Made by a program: the position numbers and the translations under genes. Source: Savagea sp. (GTDB taxonomy: Bacteria; Bacillota; Bacilli; Bacillales_A; Planococcaceae). Taken from it: DNA of 14,745 bases. The notes below the pieces were generated by a model. It was not told where the DNA came from, made no database searches, and was given only the letters and a program-made list of their open reading frames with translations. Numbering within the stretch: position 1 is the first letter of the stretch; each line of letters opens with the position of its first letter. The DNA is taken from the NCBI GenBank assembly GCA_030152265.1, contig JASLHQ010000001.1, forward strand, positions 1-14,745, in the 5' to 3' direction. Positions 6,629 to 13,325 of this stretch are shown piece after piece.

Positions 6629-8095
6629 TTGAAATTGATGGGTCGCATATTTTTCATTTTGCTCATTATTAACGCAGCATTATTGTACGTTCATTATAGC
6701 AATTCAGCAGTAGCAGATGGCTACGATAAAAATGCGCTGACGTACTCACAAGAAATCGAAGTGCAATATGACGGTAAGCAGTTTATCGTCACGCATCATT
6801 TCACAAATTTGGCGCCGCTCGTTTATGATATCGAATGGCCAAAAGGAAGTGGAAATATCGAGTGTGTCGAAAGTGAGATGACACAATGTACACGTTCGGA
6901 TGAGCAATTATCTAAAATTGTCGCAGGTGAAGCGACAGAACAGACGTATCGTTACACATTGCCAAAGCAAGAAGCCGTTCAAGAAGTTTTTGAAGTAGAA
7001 CAGCCATTTGCAAAAATCGCGAATGCTACTCCGCAACTTACGACGGTACATATCGTAGATGAAACGACGAGTGGTGGTATGTGGGTGACAGGTTTAGAAC
7101 AGATTGGTACGCATCAGCTCGAAGACTTCCATTACTTTTTATTCGCAGGGGTCGGAGAAGTGACTGATTTATTTTGGCAACAAGAAGTAACACCACTCGC
7201 TCACCGTGGTGAACGATTCACGCTATTTGATCGAGCGGTGACAGACGAAGAGTTTGGAGAGCATATCGATGAATTGCTCACACAGTTTAAATCGAAACAT
7301 ATGACAGTCGTTTTACACAAAGGGAAGCATAATATTGAAGCTAATCGCTACGTAGCGCTACCGGAGTCTGAAAAAGAAAATATCGCGAACGTTCTTTTTA
7401 CGAAAAGTGTCCAAACCGCTTACGGTATTCCTTTAGAAGAGCGTAAAATTGCTGAACTTGTCGGTTCTATTTTATTAGAACAACCGATTGGAACTCCAAT
7501 AGCGAATGCAGCGTATGAAAAATTGACAGACACATTAGCGGCAGACGATCTCGTTCGTTTAGAAAATGTTTTGCGCGAACCGCAAGAGGAACCGCTAACG
7601 GCAGAACGTTTTGATCAATTAGTCGGCTCAGCATCGCATTCAGAAGTGAACTACTTTAGTGAGATGTTAGCGGGGCAAACACCGGAGCAGTTATTGCTTT
7701 ACGAACCGAAAGAAGTAGTGCACGGTGAGGAAGTGTTAGAAAGTGTGAAGCCGATTAAAATGAAGGGGCAATTGTATTATCCGTTGCGTCCTTTACTTGC
7801 AGCATTCGACTATGAAGTAACAGCAGATGAACAATCGATTCATGTAGTAAGTGCAGATGAAACGTATCGTTTCTCATTAATCGATCCGTTTTATGTTTAT
7901 CAAGAAAAGCGTATCAATTTGCGACAGTCGCCGTACATGCTCATTAACGGCCAATACTATTTTGAAGAACAATCGCTATTGCGTATTTTCAAACTTATTT
8001 TTGAACATCATGAAGATGAAATTCAAGTGAGCTCATTACGAGCGGTCATTGAAGAAGCAGTGGAAGATGAGGAAGAAGGAAGTGCAAAAAGTTGA
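6629..8095 (+). CDS. membrane-anchored stalk-domain-like protein of unknown function
   Basis: The product has 488 residues with one N-terminal hydrophobic segment (about 5-22), so most of it should lie outside the membrane. I do not recognise the main body. Near the C-terminus (about 372-455) there is a pattern like the stalk/copper-amine-oxidase N-terminal repeat: YYPLRPLLAAFDYEVTADEQ (383-402), then SIHVV, with a weaker second half NGQYYFEEQSLLRIFKL. The tail (about 471-488) is acidic. The C-terminal similarity suggests cell-wall association, not catalysis. The start is TTG at 6629, ten bases after GAAAGGGG (6611-6618); starting at 6593 would place that site inside the gene. Its stop overlaps the rsmD start by four bases, so the two are translationally coupled. 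Confidence 0.78.
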   Translation: MKLMGRIFFILLIINAALLYVHYSNSAVADGYDKNALTYSQEIEVQYDGKQFIVTHHFTNLAPLVYDIEWPKGSGNIECVESEMTQCTRSDEQLSKIVAGEATEQTYRYTLPKQEAVQEVFEVEQPFAKIANATPQLTTVHIVDETTSGGMWVTGLEQIGTHQLEDFHYFLFAGVGEVTDLFWQQEVTPLAHRGERFTLFDRAVTDEEFGEHIDELLTQFKSKHMTVVLHKGKHNIEANRYVALPESEKENIANVLFTKSVQTAYGIPLEERKIAELVGSILLEQPIGTPIANAAYEKLTDTLAADDLVRLENVLREPQEEPLTAERFDQLVGSASHSEVNYFSEMLAGQTPEQLLLYEPKEVVHGEEVLESVKPIKMKGQLYYPLRPLLAAFDYEVTADEQSIHVVSADETYRFSLIDPFYVYQEKRINLRQSPYMLINGQYYFEEQSLLRIFKLIFEHHEDEIQVSSLRAVIEEAVEDEEEGSAKS

Positions 8096-8640
8096 GAATT
8101 ATCGCAGGAACGTGCCGCGGCATGAAATTGCAGACGTTGCAAGGTGAAACGACACGCCCGACATCAGATAAAGTGAAAGAATCGTTGTTCAATCGAATCG
8201 GTCCTTATTTCGACGGCGGCATCGTCGTCGATCTATTTGGCGGGAGCGGGGCGCTCGCTTTAGAGGCGTTATCACGCGGAGCGGAACATGCCTATATTTT
8301 TGAAAGCGATCGCCGTGCGTTAACGACGATTCGTCAAAATGTCGAAAAGAGTAAAATGACGAGTCGCGTAACGATCGTTCCGAGCCGTGCTGAAAAGAGC
8401 ATCGATTATTTACAGCGTCGCCAAATATGTGTCGATTATTTATTCCTCGACCCACCATACGAAAAAACAGAATACTACGACCTTATTTTACAGTTTGTCG
8501 AAATGGAAATTATGTGTCATAATGCAACTATCGTATGTGAACATATGAGCTCGTACACATTGCCTGAACATTACGGAGCATTCCAACGTTCGAGCGAGAA
8601 AAAATATGGTGCGAGTACAATTTCTATTTACACGGAGTGA
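8092..8640 (+). CDS. rsmD: 16S rRNA (guanine966-N2)-methyltransferase RsmD
   Basis: This 182-residue SAM-dependent methyltransferase is the counterpart of B. subtilis YlbH. It methylates N2 of G966 (E. coli numbering) in 16S rRNA during 30S assembly. The N-terminus MRIIAGTCRGMKL and the following TRPTSDKVKESLFN (21-34) are characteristic. The SAM-binding loop is VDLFGGSGALALEALSRGA (46-64), and the catalytic motif DPPY is at 120-123. The start is a TTG that overlaps the preceding stop (TTGA, 8092-8095), with a purine-rich AGAAGGA about 11 bases upstream. Translation is likely coupled both to the stalk-domain gene and to coaD, whose ribosome site overlaps its stop. Confidence 0.95.
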   Translation: MRIIAGTCRGMKLQTLQGETTRPTSDKVKESLFNRIGPYFDGGIVVDLFGGSGALALEALSRGAEHAYIFESDRRALTTIRQNVEKSKMTSRVTIVPSRAEKSIDYLQRRQICVDYLFLDPPYEKTEYYDLILQFVEMEIMCHNATIVCEHMSSYTLPEHYGAFQRSSEKKYGASTISIYTE

Positions 8641-8645
8641 AAAAT

Positions 8646-9131
8646 ATGTCAACTATAGCAGTAGTTCCAGGTAGTTTTGATCCTATTACGAATGGTCATC
8701 TCGACATCATCGCTCGAGCGTCTAAAATTTTTGAAAATGTGCGTGTCGTCGTCATGCATAACTCGGCGAAAAAAGGATTGTTCACCGCTGAAGAGCGAAT
8801 CGAACTCATCCGTGAAGCGACGAGCCATTTTCCGAATGTGAAAGTCGAGACGTCAGCAGGATTGTTAATTGATTACGTCAATCGGATCGGTGCAACAGTC
8901 ATCGTACGTGGTTTGCGTGCGGTGAGTGACTTTGAATACGAAATGCAAATTACATCTGTGAACCGTGTACTTGACGATGAAATCGAAACGTTTTTCGTCA
9001 TGACGAAAAGTCAATATTCGTTTTTAAGTTCGAGCATCGTCAAAGAAGTGTCACAGTACGGCGGGGACATTTCCGCACTCGTTCCACGCAACGTGGAGCT
9101 CGCATTGCGCGAAAAATATAACGAAAATTAA
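8646..9131 (+). CDS. coaD: phosphopantetheine adenylyltransferase CoaD
   Basis: This 161-residue enzyme is the same length as B. subtilis CoaD. It transfers AMP from ATP to 4'-phosphopantetheine, giving dephospho-CoA, the penultimate step of CoA synthesis. The nucleotidyltransferase signature is PGSFDPITNGH (8-18), with His18 in the (T/S)xGH motif. Conserved RGLRAVSDFEYE (88-99) and SSSIVKEV (128-135) follow. I chose the ATG at 8646 because GGAG (8634-8637) is eight bases upstream and the length matches the family. An in-frame GTG at 8637 overlaps that site. The ribosome site lies at the end of rsmD, so expression is coupled. PanE, in an upstream step of the same pathway, is encoded later in the window. 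Confidence 0.97.
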   Translation: MSTIAVVPGSFDPITNGHLDIIARASKIFENVRVVVMHNSAKKGLFTAEERIELIREATSHFPNVKVETSAGLLIDYVNRIGATVIVRGLRAVSDFEYEMQITSVNRVLDDEIETFFVMTKSQYSFLSSSIVKEVSQYGGDISALVPRNVELALREKYNEN

Positions 9132-9137
9132 AGGACA

Positions 9138-9211
9138 ATCATCGAAGGAGAGCGAGCCATCTTGTGCCAGCGTAACAAACAAGAACGTAGCGCTCACTTT
9201 CGATGATTTTT
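9138..9211 (+). terminator. long U-tailed hairpin between coaD and ylbL
   Basis: A 17-base arm (9138-9154) pairs with 9191-9207 except for one mismatch and one G-U pair, and T residues run to 9211. The 36-base loop is much larger than in the other terminators here and contains a small 5-base stem (9161-9165 with 9179-9183). It closes the stalk-rsmD-coaD operon or attenuates read-through into ylbL, for which I see no separate promoter. The left arm contains a ribosome-site-like AAGGAGAG. Confidence 0.7.
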
Positions 9212-9230
9212 ATTAGAAAGGAGTCTTCCT

Positions 9231-10280
9231 GTGAGAAAGCACATCATCCGTTTTATCGCTATGTTTTCGATTTTAGTCGTCCTCGCTTTTTACCCTTTAA
9301 ATTATTACATTTCGAAACCAGGTGGCGCTTATGAATTGCAACCACTCGTGACAATCGAAGAGACGCATCCTCAGCCGAAAGGGCTTTTTCATTTAATGAC
9401 GATTTCAATTGCGAAAGCGACTCCTTTAACGTATCTTTACGCCCAATTATCGAAAGAAATGGACGTGCTTCCCGTCACTTCTGTTAAACAGGAAGAAGAA
9501 GACGATGAGGAGTATTCCATCCGTCAAAAAAGGTTAATGTACAACTCGCAAAATAAAGCGAAAATTGTCGCGTTCAATCGAGCAAAACGAGAGTATGAAG
9601 TGAAGTACGACGGTATTTATGTCATCGGCGTTGTGAAAGGAAGTGCTGCGGAAGGAATTATCCGCCCGGGCGACACGATCGTTCAAGTGAATGATTTTCC
9701 ACTAACCGAAAAACAAACATTCCATCCTTATATCGAAAAGATGTTAAAAGGGGATCAAATTACGTTAGTTATTGAACGTAATGGGAAACAATTTGAAAAA
9801 GACATTACATTAGCCGAATTGCCGAATCGCCCTGGAAAAGTCGGACTCGGTATTCGCTATGAAGATAACGAAATCGTCGAGACGAATCCGAATGTCGTCT
9901 TCGAAAGTTCGAGCATCGGTGGTCCGTCAGCTGGTTTAATGTTCACGTTAGAAATTATGAATCATTTACAAGATAGCGACTTGACGAAAGGATATTCAGT
10001 GGCAGGGACAGGAGAGATTTTAGAGGACGGTTCCGTCGGAAGAATCGGCGGTATCGATTTCAAAGTCATTGCCGCACATAAACAAAAAATCGATATCTTT
10101 TTCGCACCAGACGATATCGTATCGAAAGAGATGAAAGCACAATATCCTGATCTCCGGTCAAACTATGAAGTAGCTGTTGAAACGGCAGAGCGTTTGAAAA
10201 CGCCGATGCAAATCGTTCCAGTCCGCACAATTGATGACGCGCTCGACTATTTAGAACAATTGCCACCGAAAGCATCTTAA
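9231..10280 (+). CDS. ylbL: YlbL, PDZ/Lon-type serine protease (SepM family)
   Basis: This 349-residue protein has an N-terminal membrane anchor (about 7-27), an extracytoplasmic PDZ domain (about 125-195, including GSAAEGIIRPGDTIVQVN) and a Lon-type S16 protease domain (about 200-345). The catalytic dyad is visible as Ser233 in GGPSAGLMF and Lys278 in GGIDFKVIAAHK. In streptococci the related SepM processes a competence pheromone. In B. subtilis YlbL has been reported to help clear the SOS division inhibitor YneA. The GTG start (9231) follows an AAAGGAG site (about 9217-9223). Acidic residues cluster at about 87-94. In B. subtilis ylbJ and ylbK precede it; here a hairpin takes their place. 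The stop overlaps the stop of tmcAL on the other strand. Confidence 0.94.
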   Translation: MRKHIIRFIAMFSILVVLAFYPLNYYISKPGGAYELQPLVTIEETHPQPKGLFHLMTISIAKATPLTYLYAQLSKEMDVLPVTSVKQEEEDDEEYSIRQKRLMYNSQNKAKIVAFNRAKREYEVKYDGIYVIGVVKGSAAEGIIRPGDTIVQVNDFPLTEKQTFHPYIEKMLKGDQITLVIERNGKQFEKDITLAELPNRPGKVGLGIRYEDNEIVETNPNVVFESSSIGGPSAGLMFTLEIMNHLQDSDLTKGYSVAGTGEILEDGSVGRIGGIDFKVIAAHKQKIDIFFAPDDIVSKEMKAQYPDLRSNYEVAVETAERLKTPMQIVPVRTIDDALDYLEQLPPKAS

Positions 10281-11461
10281 AGGCGCACCGGTGGCATAGC
10301 GTAATCGACATGAATCGAGCGACAATGGCTCGGGCTATTCGTCACTTGAGCGTATAAGCTCGTCGCGCGACAGTCGAGAGCGATTTGTTCATCGCTCACT
10401 TGTTTCACGTTTGTGATGAGCGGAATAGAACGTTTCGGATTGTTTATTTTGAGCCACTCGCGTCCGATCTCGGAAAATCCGAGCACGCGCGCATGTTGTA
10501 TTGCATCGGGGGGATTGCTCGGTGTACCGACGAGGAGATGGACGAGCATGCGTTGAATCGCTGTCCACGTAAACCGTTTCGTCTTCACGAACTGCATGAA
10601 CGATTCGAACGTTTCACATTCGCTCGCTGCTGCTATCATCCGATATTCAATCCCTTCCCGCATGAGGAAGGTAGAACCGAGAGATTCAGGAGCGTTACGC
10701 AACAATAAAAAGCGTAAAAAAGGATAGAAATGGTCCCACTTTCCGAAAAGAGTCGTATGTTGTTCATACTGTTGTAACGTGTCAAATGTTGATTGAGGTA
10801 CGACGCGTTCAATATTTTCTTGTTCTTTCTGGAAAAGCGCTCGGCGAATCGCAGTAGCGCTGGCGATCGCATCATAGAGAGCAGGGTCGTGATAATGCGC
10901 TTGTTTGCGCAAAACGGTATGAATGTCGAGTGGTCGTCCGAGTTTTTCATTTGCGACAGCATAATGGAAGCCTAAACTGTTATTCGGTTCTGAGATTAAT
11001 AATTCCGTATCGACCGCTCGTTGAAATGCTTCATTGAAAGCGCGCGGATACGATATGCCCGTTTCCAGTAAAGTTCTCGCTTTTCGTTGAATGGCATCTT
11101 CTACAACGACGTATTGTTCAGCGGCTTGCTGAAAAGAAGTAGACTTGCCGTCTTCGCTTCCGAAGCTGATCGCATCGACGCCTGTTTGAGCGAGTGTCGC
11201 GACACCGCCATAAGCAAATTCATGCGCTGCACTGACAGCGAAGCGAAAAGGAAGTTCGATGACGACATCGATGCCACTCGCGAGCGCTAGTTTCGTTCTC
11301 GTCCATTTGTCCAGTAGGGCTGGTTCTCCTCTTTGCAAAAATGAACCACTCATTACCGCAACGATCGCATCCGGTTGAAGTGAGTGTTTAATTTCTTGAA
11401 CTTGATGGTCATGTCCGTTATGAAATGGATTGTATTCTGAAATAATTCCAACAGTTTGCAT
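10277..11461 (-). CDS. tmcAL: tRNA(Met) cytidine acetate ligase TmcAL (YlbM)
   Basis: This 394-residue cytoplasmic enzyme uses acetate and ATP to make N4-acetylcytidine at the wobble position of elongator tRNA(Met). B. subtilis TmcAL is about 415 residues, so this one is slightly short but looks whole. The nucleotidyltransferase-like fold is marked by IISEYNPFHNGH (6-17, with the HNGH motif at 14-17), MSGSFLQRGEPA (37-48), VIELPF (67-72) and ISFGSEDG (98-105). SEPNNSLGFHY follows further on. The ATG at 11459-11461 has AAAGGAG (11467-11473) five bases upstream. The open frame extends to 11800, but that part crosses the promoter region and the ylbN start. The gene runs against the surrounding plus-strand genes, as in B. 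subtilis. Confidence 0.94.
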   Translation of the reverse strand: MQTVGIISEYNPFHNGHDHQVQEIKHSLQPDAIVAVMSGSFLQRGEPALLDKWTRTKLALASGIDVVIELPFRFAVSAAHEFAYGGVATLAQTGVDAISFGSEDGKSTSFQQAAEQYVVVEDAIQRKARTLLETGISYPRAFNEAFQRAVDTELLISEPNNSLGFHYAVANEKLGRPLDIHTVLRKQAHYHDPALYDAIASATAIRRALFQKEQENIERVVPQSTFDTLQQYEQHTTLFGKWDHFYPFLRFLLLRNAPESLGSTFLMREGIEYRMIAAASECETFESFMQFVKTKRFTWTAIQRMLVHLLVGTPSNPPDAIQHARVLGFSEIGREWLKINNPKRSIPLITNVKQVSDEQIALDCRATSLYAQVTNSPSHCRSIHVDYAMPPVRL

Positions 11462-11495
11462 AAGCGCTCCTTTCACGTTAAAATAGTTTCTCTTC

Positions 11496-11524
11496 ATTAT
11501 AGAATGAGAATGGAAGAGTGACAA
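11496..11524 (-). promoter_or_regulatory. sigma-A promoter of tmcAL
   Basis: On the minus strand TTGTCA (complement of 11519-11524) and a perfect TATAAT (complement of 11496-11501) are separated by 17 bases. This matches 11 of 12 consensus bases and lies 35 bases before the tmcAL ATG. Confidence 0.85.
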
Positions 11525-11533
11525 GAAATTATC

Positions 11534-11562
11534 TTGACATGATGCTTTTGGCGGTATATAAT
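11534..11562 (+). promoter_or_regulatory. perfect-consensus sigma-A promoter of ylbN-rpmF
   Basis: TTGACA (11534-11539), 17 bases, TATAAT (11557-11562): every consensus base is present. Transcription should start near 11569, about 20 bases before the ylbN ATG. A short palindrome, CAACATTGTTG (11563-11573), covers the predicted start. The strength fits a ribosomal-protein transcript. Confidence 0.92.
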
Positions 11563-11589
11563 CAACATTGTTGTCTTGAGGTGATAGGC

Positions 11590-12117
11590 ATGAAATGGTC
11601 CATTCATCAATTGCGAAAACATCGAGGCGATCGTGTCCCGCTCGATAAGGTGATCGATTTAAAATCAATCTTAAACCGAGATGACTCGATTCGCGCAATC
11701 GGCCCAGTTCGACTAACAGGTTATGCTGAGATTGAGAAAGATTGCATCGATCTTCAACTTCATATCGAAGGAGAAGTGACAGTCCCTTGTGCACGCACAT
11801 GGGAAGATGCAGCTTGGTCGTTCGCTCTCGACACGTTTGAACGCTTTAGTTGGGAAGAAGAACTTCTCCAACGCGATGAGACGATACATCCTGTAGAACA
11901 AAATACAGTCGATGTACGATCGATACTAGAAGATTTAATCATCGTTTCGATTCCGCTTCAAGTGTACGCGGAAGGCGCGGAAGACTTGACGTATAAAGAA
12001 GGCAAAGGCTGGACGTATATGTTAGCGGAAGAGCAAGAAGAAGCGGTTGAAGAAGAGCAAAAAGTCGATCCAAGACTTGCTGCCCTTGCGAAATTGTTGC
12101 AATCTGACGAAGAATAG
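11590..12117 (+). CDS. ylbN: YlbN, DUF177 (YceD) family protein
   Basis: This 175-residue soluble protein belongs to the DUF177/YceD family, which in most bacteria is encoded directly before rpmF. In E. coli YceD is linked to ribosome/23S rRNA biology, but its exact role is unsettled. Visible features are the N-terminal MKWSIHQLRKH stretch, LTGYAEIEKDCIDLQLHIEG (about 39-58), VTVPCARTWE (60-69), a Glu-rich segment (about 147-156) and the conserved DPRLAALAKLL near the C-terminus. The ATG at 11590 is preceded by GAGGTGA (11578-11584). An upstream in-frame start would lie before the -10 box and cannot be on the transcript. rpmF follows after 36 bases on the same mRNA. Confidence 0.93.
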   Translation: MKWSIHQLRKHRGDRVPLDKVIDLKSILNRDDSIRAIGPVRLTGYAEIEKDCIDLQLHIEGEVTVPCARTWEDAAWSFALDTFERFSWEEELLQRDETIHPVEQNTVDVRSILEDLIIVSIPLQVYAEGAEDLTYKEGKGWTYMLAEEQEEAVEEEQKVDPRLAALAKLLQSDEE

Positions 12118-12153
12118 ATTGTAGTTTGATTAATTTAAAGGAGGTGCCCGAAC

Positions 12154-12327
12154 ATGGCAGTACCAAAGCGTAGAACTTCTAAAAAAGTTAAAAACCAACG
12201 TCGTACGCACATTAAATTGAGCGTTCCAGGTATGACTGAATGTGATAACTGTGGTGAGATGAAATTATCACACCGCGTATGTAAATCATGTGGTCACTAC
12301 AAAGGAAAAGAAGTTGTTGGCGAATAA
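12154..12327 (+). CDS. rpmF: 50S ribosomal protein L32
   Basis: This 57-residue ribosomal protein of the large subunit starts MAVPKRRTSK. It carries a zinc-ribbon of two CxxC pairs (Cys30/Cys33 and Cys43/Cys46), so it is the zinc-binding form. The body is very basic at the N-terminus, as usual for the rRNA-binding tail. The ribosome site is close to ideal, AAAGGAGGTG (12137-12146), seven bases before the ATG. It is the second gene of the strong ylbN operon and is followed by a terminator. Many Bacillales also carry a zinc-free L32 copy elsewhere; nothing here shows whether this organism does. Confidence 0.97.
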   Translation: MAVPKRRTSKKVKNQRRTHIKLSVPGMTECDNCGEMKLSHRVCKSCGHYKGKEVVGE

Positions 12328-12360
12328 TTAGTCGCTAAAACTTGAGATATAGTATCTCCA

Positions 12361-12397
12361 AAATTGCTAAGAGACCATGGCTCTTAGCAATTTTTTT
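12361..12397 (+). terminator. rho-independent terminator of ylbN-rpmF
   Basis: A perfect 13-base stem (12361-12373 with 12381-12393) has a 7-base loop, and T residues run to 12397. A small 6-base hairpin (12344-12349 with 12353-12358) lies just upstream, with no T-run of its own. Confidence 0.93.
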
Positions 12398-12406
12398 GTA
12401 TCCTTT

Positions 12407-12452
12407 TTTCATTTTCTACGTTCAAAAGTTGTTTTGACTGTAGAAAATGAAA
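12407..12452 (+). promoter_or_regulatory. hairpin abutting the panE ribosome-binding site
   Basis: A perfect 13-base stem (12407-12419 with 12440-12452) is continued, after a symmetric 2x2 internal loop, by a 6-base stem (12422-12427 with 12432-12437) closing a 4-base loop. The right arm overlaps the first two bases of the panE AAGGAG site (12451-12456). No T-run follows, so it is not a terminator; a role in controlling panE translation or mRNA stability is inferred. Confidence 0.6.
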
Positions 12453-12464
12453 GGAGTGCAATTA

Positions 12465-13316
12465 ATGCGACAAGTGACGATTATCGGAGGGGGTTCCCTC
12501 GGTTTACTATTTACACATCTCTTTACAGAACGAGGTTGGGACGTCCAACTCGTCGTCCGCCGAGAAGAGCAAAAAGAGCGTCTTATGAAAGAGGGAATGA
12601 CATATCGTAAAGAAGAAAAAGTGCGAACGTATGACGTATCGGTGACGACTTCGCTTCAGAAAAATCGCGAAGGTCTTTTTTTATATGCGATGAAATACGA
12701 TGACCTCGTCCCGTTTTTAACGGACTTACCGAAAGGACCGAAACTGTTCATTCAAAACGGTATCGCGCATTACGACGCTTTACGTGATGAGCCGAATTGC
12801 TTTTTCGCAACAGTTGAACACGGTGCGAAACGGATAAGTGATACGGAAGTGATCCATACAGGAGAAGGGCGTCTTCGTTTAGCAGAAGGCGAGCCGTTAG
12901 ACGTGTTGCAAAGTTTGAAAGACTTATTCATAATAGAAACGATTGAGCCCGAACAATTATTGTTAGAAAAAGTGATCATCAACAGTTGTATTAACCCGTT
13001 AACTGCACTTCTTCGTATGCCGAACGGGCATCTCGTCGAAAGTCCATCTGCTAGACAGGCGATGCGTGACGTGTATGAGGAGTTGATGAGCGTATTGCCG
13101 AATATGCAAGCGATCGTTCCTTTTGAACAAGTTTGCGCAGTTTGCGAACGGACGGCAACGAACGATTCATCGATGTTCGTCGATATACAACGAGGGCGTA
13201 AGACGGAGTTAAATACGATTGTTCGACCTATATTACAACGAGGACGCAACAATGATATTCCAACACCACGTCTTGAAATACTTTATGAGCTGCTGACAAG
13301 CTTGCAAGAAAGGTGA
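12465..13316 (+). CDS. panE: 2-dehydropantoate 2-reductase (ketopantoate reductase)
   Basis: This 283-residue enzyme reduces ketopantoate to pantoate with NADPH in pantothenate/CoA synthesis. The N-terminal Rossmann motif is IIGGGSLG (6-13). QNG (97-99) is family-typical. The catalytic lysine is Lys169 in EKVIINSCINPLTAL (168-182), with Asn173 and Asn177 nearby. SSMFVDIQRGRKTELN (235-250) supplies the substrate-binding Ser and Glu248. The ATG at 12465 has AAGGAG eight bases upstream; an in-frame start at 12447 would lie before that site. The position matches B. subtilis ylbQ. I see no convincing promoter after the rpmF terminator, so transcription may depend on read-through or on an atypical promoter. 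The ribosome site abuts a long hairpin. Confidence 0.95.
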   Translation: MRQVTIIGGGSLGLLFTHLFTERGWDVQLVVRREEQKERLMKEGMTYRKEEKVRTYDVSVTTSLQKNREGLFLYAMKYDDLVPFLTDLPKGPKLFIQNGIAHYDALRDEPNCFFATVEHGAKRISDTEVIHTGEGRLRLAEGEPLDVLQSLKDLFIIETIEPEQLLLEKVIINSCINPLTALLRMPNGHLVESPSARQAMRDVYEELMSVLPNMQAIVPFEQVCAVCERTATNDSSMFVDIQRGRKTELNTIVRPILQRGRNNDIPTPRLEILYELLTSLQER

Positions 13317-13325
13317 CGGTCATCC

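Noticed and set aside
8189..8458. 89-codon minus-strand frame inside rsmD
   Set aside because: Shadow of rsmD with an Arg/His-rich composition and no ribosome site.
10385..10708. 107-codon plus-strand frame opposite tmcAL
   Set aside because: No ribosome site; it mirrors the codon pattern of the real minus-strand gene.
11462..11800. N-terminal extension of tmcAL (113 extra codons)
   Set aside because: It runs through the tmcAL promoter and over the ylbN 5' end; the TmcAL family begins at the IISEYNPFHNGH region just after the ATG at 11461.
12434..12462. TTGACT - 17 bases - TGCAAT as a panE promoter
   Set aside because: The -10 would lie after the ribosome site, so a transcript from it would lack the site and start at the ATG.
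12377..12610. 77-codon plus-strand frame across the rpmF terminator and the panE start
   Set aside because: It begins inside a terminator stem, has no ribosome site and overlaps panE out of frame.
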